Shown here: one piece after another, positions 31,910-39,810 of the stretch
Numbering within the stretch: position 1 is the first letter of the stretch
Layout: every line of letters starts with the position of its first letter
Source: Sorangium cellulosum
GTDB lineage: Bacteria; Myxococcota_A; Polyangia; Polyangiales; Polyangiaceae
Reading direction: 5' to 3'
Length of the DNA stretch: 64,000 nucleotides
NCBI RefSeq assembly: GCF_004135735.1
Contig: NZ_CP012670.1
Location: forward strand, 9,743,501-9,807,500
Made by a program: the position numbers and the translations under genes
The notes under the pieces: generated by a model
Seen by the model: the letters and a program-made list of their open reading frames with translations, nothing else
Told to the model about the DNA's origin: nothing
The model's database searches: none

Positions 31910-32625
31910 GACACGCGTTCGTCACGGGAGCGAGCCGGGGGATCGGGCGCGCAGCGGCGAGCGCGCTGGCTGCCGAGGGCCTCGTCACGTGGCTGGGGTT
32001 CAAGGAGCGCGAGGACGCCGCCAGGGATCTCGCCTCCGAGATCGCGCGCGGCGGCGGGGAGGCGCGTCCGCTGCATGTCGACGTGGCGAGCCCCGAGAGC
32101 TGCAAGGAGGCCATCCGGACCATCGACTCCGTGGGTCCTCTGGTCGCCTTCGTCCACGCAGCCGGGGTGCACGAAGAGCTCTCCATGCTGCGGGGGAACG
32201 AGGCGCACTGGCGGCGCGTCGTGGATACGAACCTCACCAGCTTCTACTCGCTGGGCGTCCACGTGGCGAGATCGATGATGCGAGCCCGGGGCGGGAGCGT
32301 CGTGGCCATCGGGTCGGTCGTCGGACGCTGCGGCCTCGAGCACAGCGCAGCCTACTGCGCGAGCAAGAGCGGGCTCGTGGGGCTCGTGCGCTCCATGTCA
32401 CGCGAGCTCGGGCGCCACGGCATCCGCGTCAACCTGGTGTCCCCCGGCTGGATCGAGACGGACATGACGCGTGGGCGTCCGGTCGAGCGCGTGCTCGCGC
32501 GCATCCCGCTGAGTCGGACGGGCACGCCCGAGGACGTCGCCGCCTGTGTTCGGTTCTTGTGCTCGGAAGGCGCCGCGTACGTCACAGGGGCGGAGATCCC
32601 GGTGGCGGGCGGCCTCGACATGTGA
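31906..32625 (+). CDS. 3-oxoacyl-ACP reductase (SDR ketoreductase)
   Basis: A 239-residue short-chain dehydrogenase of FabG type. The NADP-binding motif is VTGASRGIGRA, the catalytic Ser is in AIGSVVGR, and the YxxxK is AAYCASKSG; the C-terminus ends with the typical TGAEIPVAGGLDM. It starts with GTG overlapping the ketosynthase stop (GTGA). It should reduce beta-keto groups made by the neighbouring ketosynthase. No separate dehydratase or enoyl reductase is seen in the operon, so hydroxyls may be retained or dehydration done elsewhere. Confidence 0.9.
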   Translation: MRHAFVTGASRGIGRAAASALAAEGLVTWLGFKEREDAARDLASEIARGGGEARPLHVDVASPESCKEAIRTIDSVGPLVAFVHAAGVHEELSMLRGNEAHWRRVVDTNLTSFYSLGVHVARSMMRARGGSVVAIGSVVGRCGLEHSAAYCASKSGLVGLVRSMSRELGRHGIRVNLVSPGWIETDMTRGRPVERVLARIPLSRTGTPEDVAACVRFLCSEGAAYVTGAEIPVAGGLDM

Positions 32626-32637
32626 GGGTCAGGGCGG

Positions 32638-33318
32638 ATGCTTCGGGACAAGAACGTCACTGCCTTGGTGTTCGATCTGGACGGGGTGATCGTCGATTCC
32701 GAGCCGGTCATGCGCCTCGCCTACACGATGAGCTGCGCGGAGCACGGCGTGGTCGGCGCCCCGCCCATCGAGCACTTCCTCCGCTACATGGGAATGCCGC
32801 TCGAGGCGATCCTGGCGACGCTGAGGCTACCGGCGGCGATGGCGGAGACGTACCGGAAGATCAGCCGGGAATCCCTCGATCGCGTCACGATGTACCCCGG
32901 CGCGTTCAAGATGGTGGTGGCCGCTCGCGAGCGGCTCCCCGCGCTCGGGCTCATGACGGGCAAGGATCGGCTCCGCACGCTCGAGATCCTGGAGAGGTTC
33001 AAGCTGCGCGAGCTGTTCGACCTGGTGGTGTGCGGCGACGACCCGTTCCCTGGCAAGCCGCACCCCGACGGGTTAGCATGGATGATCCGGCAATTCGGTG
33101 TCTCCCCCGGATCGGTGGTGATGCTCGGGGACTCGTCGCTCGACATCGCCTGTTGCCTCGCGGCCGGTGCGGTCCCCTGCGGCGCGCTCTGGGGCTTCTC
33201 CAGCGCCGCCGATCTGTCACAGGCCACCGCCGTGTTCGGATCGGTGGAGCAGTTTCACGCCTGGATCACCGGAGCCAGCGCCCGGCACGCGGCCGAGAGC
33301 GTCTGGCAGTGGATGTGA
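32638..33318 (+). CDS. HAD phosphatase of the AHBA-synthesis type (RifM-like)
   Basis: A 226-residue HAD-superfamily phosphatase. Nucleophile Asp13 and Asp15 lie in VFDLDGVIVDSEPV, the Thr motif is GLMTGKDRLR, the Lys is in FPGKPHPDG and the acidic motif is LGDSSLDIACCLAAG; the following GALWGFSS is characteristic. The segment RYMGMPLEAILATLRLP together with these motifs resembles the AHBA-synthesis-associated phosphatase subgroup (RifM of rifamycin). In that pathway the protein belongs to the step that delivers kanosamine from a UDP-linked precursor. It precedes the AHBA synthase-like gene by 45 bp. Confidence 0.85.
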   Translation: MLRDKNVTALVFDLDGVIVDSEPVMRLAYTMSCAEHGVVGAPPIEHFLRYMGMPLEAILATLRLPAAMAETYRKISRESLDRVTMYPGAFKMVVAARERLPALGLMTGKDRLRTLEILERFKLRELFDLVVCGDDPFPGKPHPDGLAWMIRQFGVSPGSVVMLGDSSLDIACCLAAGAVPCGALWGFSSAADLSQATAVFGSVEQFHAWITGASARHAAESVWQWM

Positions 33319-33363
33319 GGATCGAAGCGGCTCATACGCACCGAGCCAGCGCAGGAGGATATC

Positions 33364-34581
33364 GTGGAGAAGCTCGCAATCGAAGGCGGTCGGCCCGCCT
33401 GTCCCCCCGGCACCATTCCGCCATGGCCCATTTTCGATCATCGTGAAGAGGAGGGGCTCTCGCGCGTCCTCCGCAGCCGGGTCTGGTGGCGCGTCCCGGG
33501 CAAGGAGGTCGACGCGTTCGAGGCCGAGTTCGCCGCCTTCCATGACGCCAGGCGCGCCCTGGCGGTGACGAACGGAACCCAGGCCATCGAGCTCTCGCTG
33601 GCGGCCCTAGGCGTGGGGCGCGGCGACGAGGTGATCGTGCCTGCCTTCACCTTCGCGTCGACCGCCACCGCCGTGCTGGCAGTGGGTGCGCTCGCGGTCC
33701 CGGTCGACGTAGATCCCGACACCTACTGCATCGATTTGCGGGCCGTGCGGAGGGCCATCACGCCGCGCACACGCGCGATCCTCCCGGTGCACCTCGCCGG
33801 GCACCCCTGCGACATGCAGGCGCTGAGCGAGATCGCCGCGCAGCACGACCTGCATCTCATCGGCGACGCGGCGCACGCGCACGGCGTGCGCTGGGCGGGA
33901 GAGAGCATCACGCGGCTCGCGAAGATCAGCATCTTCAGCTTCCAGTCGGGAAAGCTGATGACCGCGGGCGAGGGCGGCGCTGTGGTTTACGACGACGAGT
34001 CGCTCGCAGAGCGGCTGTGGGTCCTGCACTCCTGCGGGCGGCCGCGCGCTGACAGGAGCTACCGGCACGTTGCCACCGGTACCAACCTGCGCGTGACCGA
34101 GCTCCAGGGAGCTATCCTGCGCGCTCAGCTCGCGCGCCTGCCGGACCAGCTCGCCGAGCGCGAGGAGGCGGCGCCCCGGCTCGACGCGCTGCTCGGATCG
34201 ATCGGCGGGCTGCGCATGGCGAAGCGCGATCCGCGCGTGTCGCGCCACGGCCATTACATGTACATGATCGAGCTCGACGAGCTGCGCAGCGACATCGATC
34301 GCGACGCGCTCGTCGACGCGCTGGTCGCCGAGGGGGTGCCGGCGTTCCGTTCCTACATGGCGATCCCGGACTTCCCGGCCTTCGCCGAGGGCAGCGGCTC
34401 ACCCGAGGTGCGAGAGGCCATGAATCGGCAACCGGTGCCAGTTTCGCGCAGGTTCGCCGCGCGCTCGCTGTGGCTGCACCACGCCGTGCTCCTCGGAGGC
34501 GCTGAGGTCCAGCGCAGCGTTGCCGCTGCGTTCGACAAGGTCCTACGGCGCATGGGCCGCGCGTCGAAAACTGCGAGGTGA
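33364..34581 (+). CDS. AHBA synthase-like PLP aminotransferase (RifK-like)
   Basis: A 405-residue DegT/DnrJ/EryC1-fold PLP enzyme. The PLP lysine is Lys197 in FSFQSGKLMTAGEGGAVV, with Asp168 in LIGDAAHAHG. The segments RVWWRVPGKEVDAFE, PVDVDPDTYCIDL, LHSCGRPRADRSYRH, AILRAQLARLPDQ and LWLHHAVLLGG match the pattern I know for 3-amino-5-hydroxybenzoate synthases more closely than sugar aminotransferases. AHBA synthases aromatise amino-dehydroshikimate and, with RifL, also aminate a UDP-keto-hexose. The GTG start at 33364 follows AGGAGG by 5 bp. With the RifM-, RifL- and RifN-like genes around it, this is the strongest evidence for an AHBA-type pathway. Confidence 0.88.
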   Translation: MEKLAIEGGRPACPPGTIPPWPIFDHREEEGLSRVLRSRVWWRVPGKEVDAFEAEFAAFHDARRALAVTNGTQAIELSLAALGVGRGDEVIVPAFTFASTATAVLAVGALAVPVDVDPDTYCIDLRAVRRAITPRTRAILPVHLAGHPCDMQALSEIAAQHDLHLIGDAAHAHGVRWAGESITRLAKISIFSFQSGKLMTAGEGGAVVYDDESLAERLWVLHSCGRPRADRSYRHVATGTNLRVTELQGAILRAQLARLPDQLAEREEAAPRLDALLGSIGGLRMAKRDPRVSRHGHYMYMIELDELRSDIDRDALVDALVAEGVPAFRSYMAIPDFPAFAEGSGSPEVREAMNRQPVPVSRRFAARSLWLHHAVLLGGAEVQRSVAAAFDKVLRRMGRASKTAR

Positions 34582-34586
34582 GCGCC

Positions 34587-35897
34587 ATGAAGAGGGCCAT
34601 TGTCATCATCACCGAAGGGGCCTCGCGACCGCTGCTCGAACAGTGGGTGGCAGCGGGACTGCTGCCCGGCTTCGCCTCCCTGCTCCAGAGCGGGCGTCAC
34701 GGCCTGATGCGTTCAGACATCGTGCCTTACGAGCCGCCTGGCCTGATATCTGCCTTCACCGGGGCCAGCCCGGGCGAGCACGGCGTGTACTCGTACTGGG
34801 CCGCCCAGAACGCCGATATCCAGCCGAGGGTGCTGCAGCCGGGCGACATCGCGCGTCCGCTGCTGTGGAATCGGCCCGAGTTCGGGCGGCGCAGGGTGGC
34901 GCTGGTGAACCTGTTCGGCACCTGCCCCGTCGAGCCGCTGAACGGATCTTCGATCGCTTACCCGATGCAGCAGACGGTGCACGCGTGTCATCCCAGAGGG
35001 CTCCTGCTCGAGCTCTCGCAGGCCGGCATCCGCATCCATCACGATGTGTCGATCTGGTATGCCGGTCAGGCGCGGGAGACCTTCCTTTCGCGGGTGCTCG
35101 AGGCCGACGTGCAGCGGACTCAGGCCGCCTTTTATCTCTGGAACAAGGAGCGGCCCGATCTCCTCGTGCTCAACCTGACCGGGATCGATCGCGTAGCGCA
35201 CTTCTACTGGCACGAGCTTGAGCCCGGCTCGCCCATCGCCCCGGAGCAGGGCGCCATCTTCCGCGCATTCCAGACGGCGGACCTGACGATCCGGCGCGCG
35301 ACCGAGCTTCTGGACGACGAGACGAGCTTGCTCGTCTTCTCCGAGATCGGCTCCGGGCCGCTCCGCGCCTTCTGCTCCGTCAACGCTGCGCTGGAGAAGG
35401 CGGGCCTCCTCCGGACCGAGGGACAGGAGATCGACTGGGGGAGCACCGCGGCGTTCGAGGCGGTGCAGGGGACCCACGGCGTCAACATCAACCTGCGCGG
35501 CCGCAACCGCGCCGGTATCATCGAGCCCGAGGACTACGATCGAACGCGCCGACAGACGCGCGACGCCCTGATCGCGGCCACGAACCCCTACACCGGGCTG
35601 CCGCTCTTCAAGGCGGTCCGCCTGCGCGAAGAGGTGTATGCCGGGGAGTGCCTGCCCCGCGCGCCGGACCTCGTGGTCGAGCCGCTGGACGAGCGTTACC
35701 TGCCGCTCGGCGACCCGTTCTGGGCGCGCGCGGTGAACCGGACGTTGCAGAGCGGGTGGCACCGCCGCGATTCGTTCTGGGCCGCTGTCGGCACGGCGGT
35801 GGGCGCGGGCGAGGCGGAGGAAGGCCGGCCCGCGGCGGTCTATCCGACGCTCTGCCGCATGCTCGGCATCGACGTCGACGCACGGGGGCTGTGGTGA
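34587..35897 (+). CDS. AlkP-superfamily paralogue lacking most catalytic residues
   Basis: A 436-residue paralogue of the hydrolase at 23616: GASPGEHGVYSYW, TGIDRVAHFYWHE, GTHGVNINLRGRNRAG and the overall order match. But the key positions differ: the first metal Asp (GIDGGD) reads IITEGAS, the nucleophile Thr segment (HTAPGW) reads YEPPGL, and the DHGSGPGHD metal loop reads SEIGSGPLRAF. Only one Asp and one His of the two-metal site survive in the IDRVAH motif. It is probably a pseudoenzyme, perhaps a partner or regulator of the active paralogue. ATG 34587 has a GAGGTGA sequence upstream; a GTG at 34578 overlapping the previous stop is an alternative start. Confidence 0.8.
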   Translation: MKRAIVIITEGASRPLLEQWVAAGLLPGFASLLQSGRHGLMRSDIVPYEPPGLISAFTGASPGEHGVYSYWAAQNADIQPRVLQPGDIARPLLWNRPEFGRRRVALVNLFGTCPVEPLNGSSIAYPMQQTVHACHPRGLLLELSQAGIRIHHDVSIWYAGQARETFLSRVLEADVQRTQAAFYLWNKERPDLLVLNLTGIDRVAHFYWHELEPGSPIAPEQGAIFRAFQTADLTIRRATELLDDETSLLVFSEIGSGPLRAFCSVNAALEKAGLLRTEGQEIDWGSTAAFEAVQGTHGVNINLRGRNRAGIIEPEDYDRTRRQTRDALIAATNPYTGLPLFKAVRLREEVYAGECLPRAPDLVVEPLDERYLPLGDPFWARAVNRTLQSGWHRRDSFWAAVGTAVGAGEAEEGRPAAVYPTLCRMLGIDVDARGLW

Positions 35898-36550
35898 GCT
35901 GCGTCCGCGTCCTGCCGTTTGCCATGACCCAGGTGGACGACCGCCATGCATGCGTCGGGTCGCTCACCGAGGACGGGCGCTGGGTTCGCCCCGAACCCGT
36001 GACGCTCGACATGGTCGACCGGGCGTTCGTGTACCGCACCTGGACCGAGCTCGCGCTCGTCCCTTCGGCGCACCCCGACGCGCGCCCCGAGGATCGTGCG
36101 ATGTTGCAGGCGCCGCGGCCGCTCGGCCGGATCGACGCAGCCGCGTGGAAGGAGCTGGCCGAGAGGCACCTCGACCCGGACGTGCTCACGGCGCTCGGCG
36201 GCGAGAGGAGCCTTGGCCTCGTGAAAGCATCCATCGAGCGCCTGTATCTGAAGCGTTCCACCGGTGGGAGGCGCTTCGTGCGCATGGTCTTCACCGACCG
36301 TGCCTCGCGCACCTACGACTGGATCGTCCCCGAGCTGCGCCTTCGCCGGCTCATCGAGCGTCACGCGCAGGGCGATCGGATCGACCCGCGCGCGGAAGAG
36401 CACGTCCGCCGCGCGCTGAACGACGCAGAGATCTACCTGTGCCTCGGCCTCACCAAGCCCAATCACAGGCTCCCGGGGCAGTTCCGCGGGTGCCATCCGC
36501 TCGTCGTGGGGCTCCACGCCCTCCCCGAGCCCGAGGAGCTCACGTCATGA
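35894..36550 (+). CDS. uncharacterised protein, possible dual OB-type domain
   Basis: A 218-residue protein beginning with GTG that overlaps the preceding stop. The N-terminal FAMTQVDDRHACVGSLTEDG and WVRPEP pattern and the C-terminal CLGLTKPNHRLPGQFRGCHPL resemble the small dual OB-fold proteins sometimes found in defence or nucleic-acid contexts, but the match is weak. No enzyme motif is clear. It is tightly coupled (GTGA upstream, ATGA downstream) between the AlkP paralogue and the RifL-like oxidoreductase, so it is probably part of the pathway or of its control. Confidence 0.6.
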   Translation: MSCVRVLPFAMTQVDDRHACVGSLTEDGRWVRPEPVTLDMVDRAFVYRTWTELALVPSAHPDARPEDRAMLQAPRPLGRIDAAAWKELAERHLDPDVLTALGGERSLGLVKASIERLYLKRSTGGRRFVRMVFTDRASRTYDWIVPELRLRRLIERHAQGDRIDPRAEEHVRRALNDAEIYLCLGLTKPNHRLPGQFRGCHPLVVGLHALPEPEELTS

Positions 36551-37575
36551 GGCTGGGAATCATCGGCGCCGGCTGGGTCGCGATGAACGCTTATATCCCC
36601 GCAGGCGCGAAGGTCACGCACGTGCTCGACATCGACCCCTCGCGCGCCACGGAGCTTGCCGCCCGCTGCGGCGCCGTTGTGGTCTGGGACCTCGACGCGC
36701 TGGTTGCGCAGGTGGACGCCCTCATCGTGTGCACCCCGCCCCACGAGCACCCGGACGCGCTGCTTCTGGCGATGCGCGCGCGCAAGCCCGCGCTGTGCGA
36801 GAAGCCGGTCATCCGAGCACCCGCGGAGGCAGAGCTCGATCCTCGGCTCGTCATGGGGAGCGCCACCACCCGCCTGCGTGACGACGTCCAGCAGCTCCTG
36901 CGCTGGGTCGAGGAAGAGAGGCTCGGCGGCCTTCGCCGGGTCGCCTTGCGCTGGATACGGGGCGCCGGAGTTCCGGCCCCGGGTTCGTGGAGGACCGACC
37001 GCGCCTGCGCGCCGCTAGGTGTGCTCGAGGACCTGGGGCCGCACCTGCTCGACGTGGCCCAGGCCATCGTCCCCGACGACGACCCGCGTGTGGTGGAGAG
37101 CGTGCTCGCCTGTCGTCACGGGGCGTGCCCCAGGAGCGCGGCCTGGTTCGGCGGCGAGGGCAACAGCAGCTACGCTGTGCCCGATTACTGCGCAGCGCGC
37201 CTGGCCACGGCGCCGGGCGTCGAGGTGCAGATCGAGGTGGCGTGGGCCGACGCCGAGCCGCGCGACGTCGCCCAGATCGTGATCGAGGGGGAGCGCGGGC
37301 GCGCAGCGCTCGACGGGCTGTTCGGCTTCTCGACGGAGCGACGCGTGGCCGAGCAGACCTGCCGACTCGCGTCTGGCGGCGCCGTCGAGCTCCTCCACCT
37401 CGATCCCGGCCCCGGGGCTCAACAACGGGCGTTCTCGCGCTCGATCCAGCGCTTCGAGCGGTTCTGTCTCGGGCTGGCCCCTGCCTGCGCCGACGCCCAC
37501 GAGATCCGCCGCGTGGCGCGCTGGATGGAGCTCATCGAGGAGCACCACCGGCTGATGCGGGAGATGCCGCAATGA
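36547..37575 (+). CDS. Gfo/Idh/MocA-family oxidoreductase (RifL-like)
   Basis: A 342-residue NAD(P)-dependent oxidoreductase. The Rossmann start is MRLGIIGAGWVA, followed by VDALIVCTPPHEHPD, the family signature ALCEKPV and the active-site helix LEDLGPHLLDVA. Proteins of this family pair with AHBA synthase (RifL with RifK) to oxidise and then aminate C3 of UDP-glucose on the way to UDP-kanosamine. Its place between the RifK-like and ROK-kinase genes supports that role, which remains inference. It overlaps both neighbours by ATGA. Confidence 0.85.
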   Translation: MRLGIIGAGWVAMNAYIPAGAKVTHVLDIDPSRATELAARCGAVVVWDLDALVAQVDALIVCTPPHEHPDALLLAMRARKPALCEKPVIRAPAEAELDPRLVMGSATTRLRDDVQQLLRWVEEERLGGLRRVALRWIRGAGVPAPGSWRTDRACAPLGVLEDLGPHLLDVAQAIVPDDDPRVVESVLACRHGACPRSAAWFGGEGNSSYAVPDYCAARLATAPGVEVQIEVAWADAEPRDVAQIVIEGERGRAALDGLFGFSTERRVAEQTCRLASGGAVELLHLDPGPGAQQRAFSRSIQRFERFCLGLAPACADAHEIRRVARWMELIEEHHRLMREMPQ

Positions 37576-38399
37576 TGATCGGCATCGACATAGGCGCCAC
37601 GTCCTGCCGCGCGGTCGTCGACGGGCGTCCGCTCGCGGAAGCGTCCACCCCGACCCCTCCGCGCGCGCTGGGCGACGTGCTCCGGTCCTTCCGCCCCCGA
37701 GGCGCGGCCATCGAGGGCGTGGGGATCGGGTTTGCTGCCAGCGTGGGCGCCGACGGCCGAGTAGCGGCGTGGTCGAACCGCCCCGCGTACGTCGGGCTCG
37801 ACGTCGACACCCTGGCGCGATCCATCTTCGATGCGCCGGTGGTCTGGCTCGACGACTGCGCCGCCGCCGCGGTGGCCGAGCACGGTGACGAGGCGACGAC
37901 GAGCACCCTTTACGTCGGCGTGGGCACCGGCATCGGCGCGGGCTTCGTGGATCGTGGCCGCCTCCTCGAAGGGGCCACGCGCTCCGCGATGGCGCTGGGG
38001 CACGTGCGGGTCCCGTCGGCGGGTGACGCGCCGTGCACCTGCGGAGCGCGGGGCTGCGTGCAAGCGGTGGCGAGCGGCCGCGCGCTCGCCAGCAAGGGGG
38101 TCGAGCTCCGGCTCCCGCCCGGAAAGATCGCGGCGAGCGCCGCGCAAGGCGATCCGCAGGCGCGCTCGCTCCTCATGTCGATCGTCGAGCCGCTCGCGGA
38201 AGCCGTGGCGCTCGCCTGCAAGCTCCTCGATCCGACACGCGTCGTGCTCGGCGGAGGCCTGAGCGAGGCGGGCCCGTGGCTCACGGCGGCGCTCGGCGCG
38301 CGCGTGCCGGTGCCCGTTGTCGGGGCTCGCCATGGACGGCTCAGCGCGGCGCTGGGCGCGCTCGCACACGCCCGAGCTCACGTGCGGAGAAACGCATGA
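37572..38399 (+). CDS. ROK-family sugar kinase (RifN/kanosamine-kinase-like)
   Basis: A 275-residue ROK protein. The phosphate-binding start is MIGIDIGATSCRAVVDG, the catalytic Asp lies in VWLDDCAAAAVAEHGD, the glycine loop is LYVGVGTGIGAGF, and the zinc motif is CTCGARGCVQ. Length and motifs fit kanosamine 6-kinases of AHBA pathways (RifN), which phosphorylate kanosamine for entry into aminoshikimate synthesis; glucokinase-like activity is the alternative. The Asn that usually precedes the catalytic Asp is Asp here. ATGA overlaps link it to the oxidoreductase before and the methyltransferase after. Confidence 0.85.
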   Translation: MMIGIDIGATSCRAVVDGRPLAEASTPTPPRALGDVLRSFRPRGAAIEGVGIGFAASVGADGRVAAWSNRPAYVGLDVDTLARSIFDAPVVWLDDCAAAAVAEHGDEATTSTLYVGVGTGIGAGFVDRGRLLEGATRSAMALGHVRVPSAGDAPCTCGARGCVQAVASGRALASKGVELRLPPGKIAASAAQGDPQARSLLMSIVEPLAEAVALACKLLDPTRVVLGGGLSEAGPWLTAALGARVPVPVVGARHGRLSAALGALAHARAHVRRNA

Positions 38400-39193
38400 C
38401 GCACACCAAGACAAGCACCATGAAGGGCGTCTGGGCCGACGCCGAAGCGTACGAGCCGTACATCGGTCGGTGGAGCCGCCCGGTGGCGCGGCAGCTCGTG
38501 GAGTGGGTGGGGGTCCACGGCGAGTGGCTCGACGTCGGCTGCGGCACGGGCGCGGTGAGCGAGGCCATCGTCGAGTGGTCCCCCGGATCGAGGGTAGTCG
38601 CCCTGGATCGATCCGAGGGATACATCGCCTATGCGACGCGCCTGTTGGCTGGCAGGCCGGTGCGCTTCGTCCACGGCGACGCGCTGGAGATCGCGTTCGA
38701 TGACGACCGATTCGACGCGGTGGCCTCTGGCCTCGTGCTGAATTTCCTCTCCGACGCGCCGCGCGCCGTCGCGGGCATGGCGCGCGTGGCTCGACGGGGC
38801 GGCGCCTTGGCGGCCTACGTCTGGGACTACGCCGGGGGCATGGGGTTCTTGCGTGCCTTCTGGGACGTCGCCCACGAGATCGACCCGACGGCGGTGAGCC
38901 TGGACGAAGCACGCAGGTCCCCGCTCTGCGCGCCGCAGCCGCTGGCGGAGCTCTTCCGCAGCGCAGGCCTCCACGAGGTGAGCACGAGGGCCATCGAGGT
39001 GGAGACGCACTTCGCCAGCTTCGATGATCTCTGGAGGCCGTTCCTCGGCGGACAGGGGACGGTCGGCAGCTTCGTGATGAGGCTGCCCGAGGCGCAGCGC
39101 AACGAGATCCGCGATCGCCTCTGGCGCAAGGTGGGCAAGGGACGCATCGAGCTGCGCGCCCGCGCCTGGGCGGTGAAGGGCCTCAAGCCATGA
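38396..39193 (+). CDS. class I SAM-dependent methyltransferase
   Basis: A 265-residue methyltransferase. The SAM loop is WLDVGCGTGAVSEAI, then VVALDRSEGYIAYA, FVHGDALEIAFDDDRFDAV and VASGLVLNFLSD. The VWADAEAYEPYIGRWSR N-terminus is common in small UbiE-like enzymes. It could methylate an oxygen or nitrogen of the product. It is one of three methyltransferase modules in the operon, with the C-terminal half of the ligase and the 39807 gene. Coupled by ATGA to both neighbours. Confidence 0.85.
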   Translation: MTHTKTSTMKGVWADAEAYEPYIGRWSRPVARQLVEWVGVHGEWLDVGCGTGAVSEAIVEWSPGSRVVALDRSEGYIAYATRLLAGRPVRFVHGDALEIAFDDDRFDAVASGLVLNFLSDAPRAVAGMARVARRGGALAAYVWDYAGGMGFLRAFWDVAHEIDPTAVSLDEARRSPLCAPQPLAELFRSAGLHEVSTRAIEVETHFASFDDLWRPFLGGQGTVGSFVMRLPEAQRNEIRDRLWRKVGKGRIELRARAWAVKGLKP

Positions 39194-39810
39194 TGTCCAA
39201 GGTCGCGGTGTCCATCGCGCCGAAGAGTCCCTCGGAGTGCCGCGCCGGCATGGCGGCCGTCGCGGGGCGCGCGGGGTTCGTGGAGGTGCGGCTCGACGCG
39301 ATGGAGCGAATCGATCCCGACGCGCTCCGGCACGCGCCGCTCCCGGTGATCGCCACCTGCCGCCCCATGCGCGAGGGGGGGCGCTTCGGCGGACCGGAGA
39401 GGGAAAGGCTCGACATCCTGAGGTGCGCCTCGCAATGGGCCGCGTACGTCGACATCGAGTGGGACACCGCGGATCGGTTCGAGAGCGCCAGGGCTCGCAC
39501 GCTGGTGTCCCGCCACTGGTTCGATCACATGCCTGACCTGCACCAGGAATACCGGCGCCTGCGCCGGCGCGGCGACGCCGTGAAGCTCGCCGCGCCGGCA
39601 CGCACGGCGGAGGACGCCGCCCACGTGCTCGACGTCCTGGCCGCGGCGACCTCGCCGCTGATCGCGATCGGCATGGGCGACGCGGGCAGGCACGCGCGCC
39701 TCGCTGCGCTGGCGCTCCCGCATTGCCTGGCCACCTACGTCGCCCTGAAACGAGGGCAGGAGACGGCGCCTGGACAGCCCTCGCTCGACGATGTGCTGGA
39801 GCTATCATGA
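39190..39810 (+). CDS. type I 3-dehydroquinate dehydratase-like (amino-DHQ dehydratase)
   Basis: A 206-residue protein, slightly shorter than usual type I dehydroquinases (about 225-250). The Schiff-base and catalytic residues seem present: EVRLDAME, IATCRPMREGGRF, the His in VSRHWFDHMPD, the Lys in DAVKLAAPARTAED, then IAIGMGDAGRHAR and a late APGQPSL. Type I enzymes dehydrate 3-dehydroquinate via a lysine Schiff base. In an AHBA context it would act on 5-amino-5-deoxy-3-dehydroquinate; rifamycin uses a type II enzyme (RifJ), so a type I substitute would be a variation. ATGA overlaps on both sides. Confidence 0.78.
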   Translation: MMSKVAVSIAPKSPSECRAGMAAVAGRAGFVEVRLDAMERIDPDALRHAPLPVIATCRPMREGGRFGGPERERLDILRCASQWAAYVDIEWDTADRFESARARTLVSRHWFDHMPDLHQEYRRLRRRGDAVKLAAPARTAEDAAHVLDVLAAATSPLIAIGMGDAGRHARLAALALPHCLATYVALKRGQETAPGQPSLDDVLELS

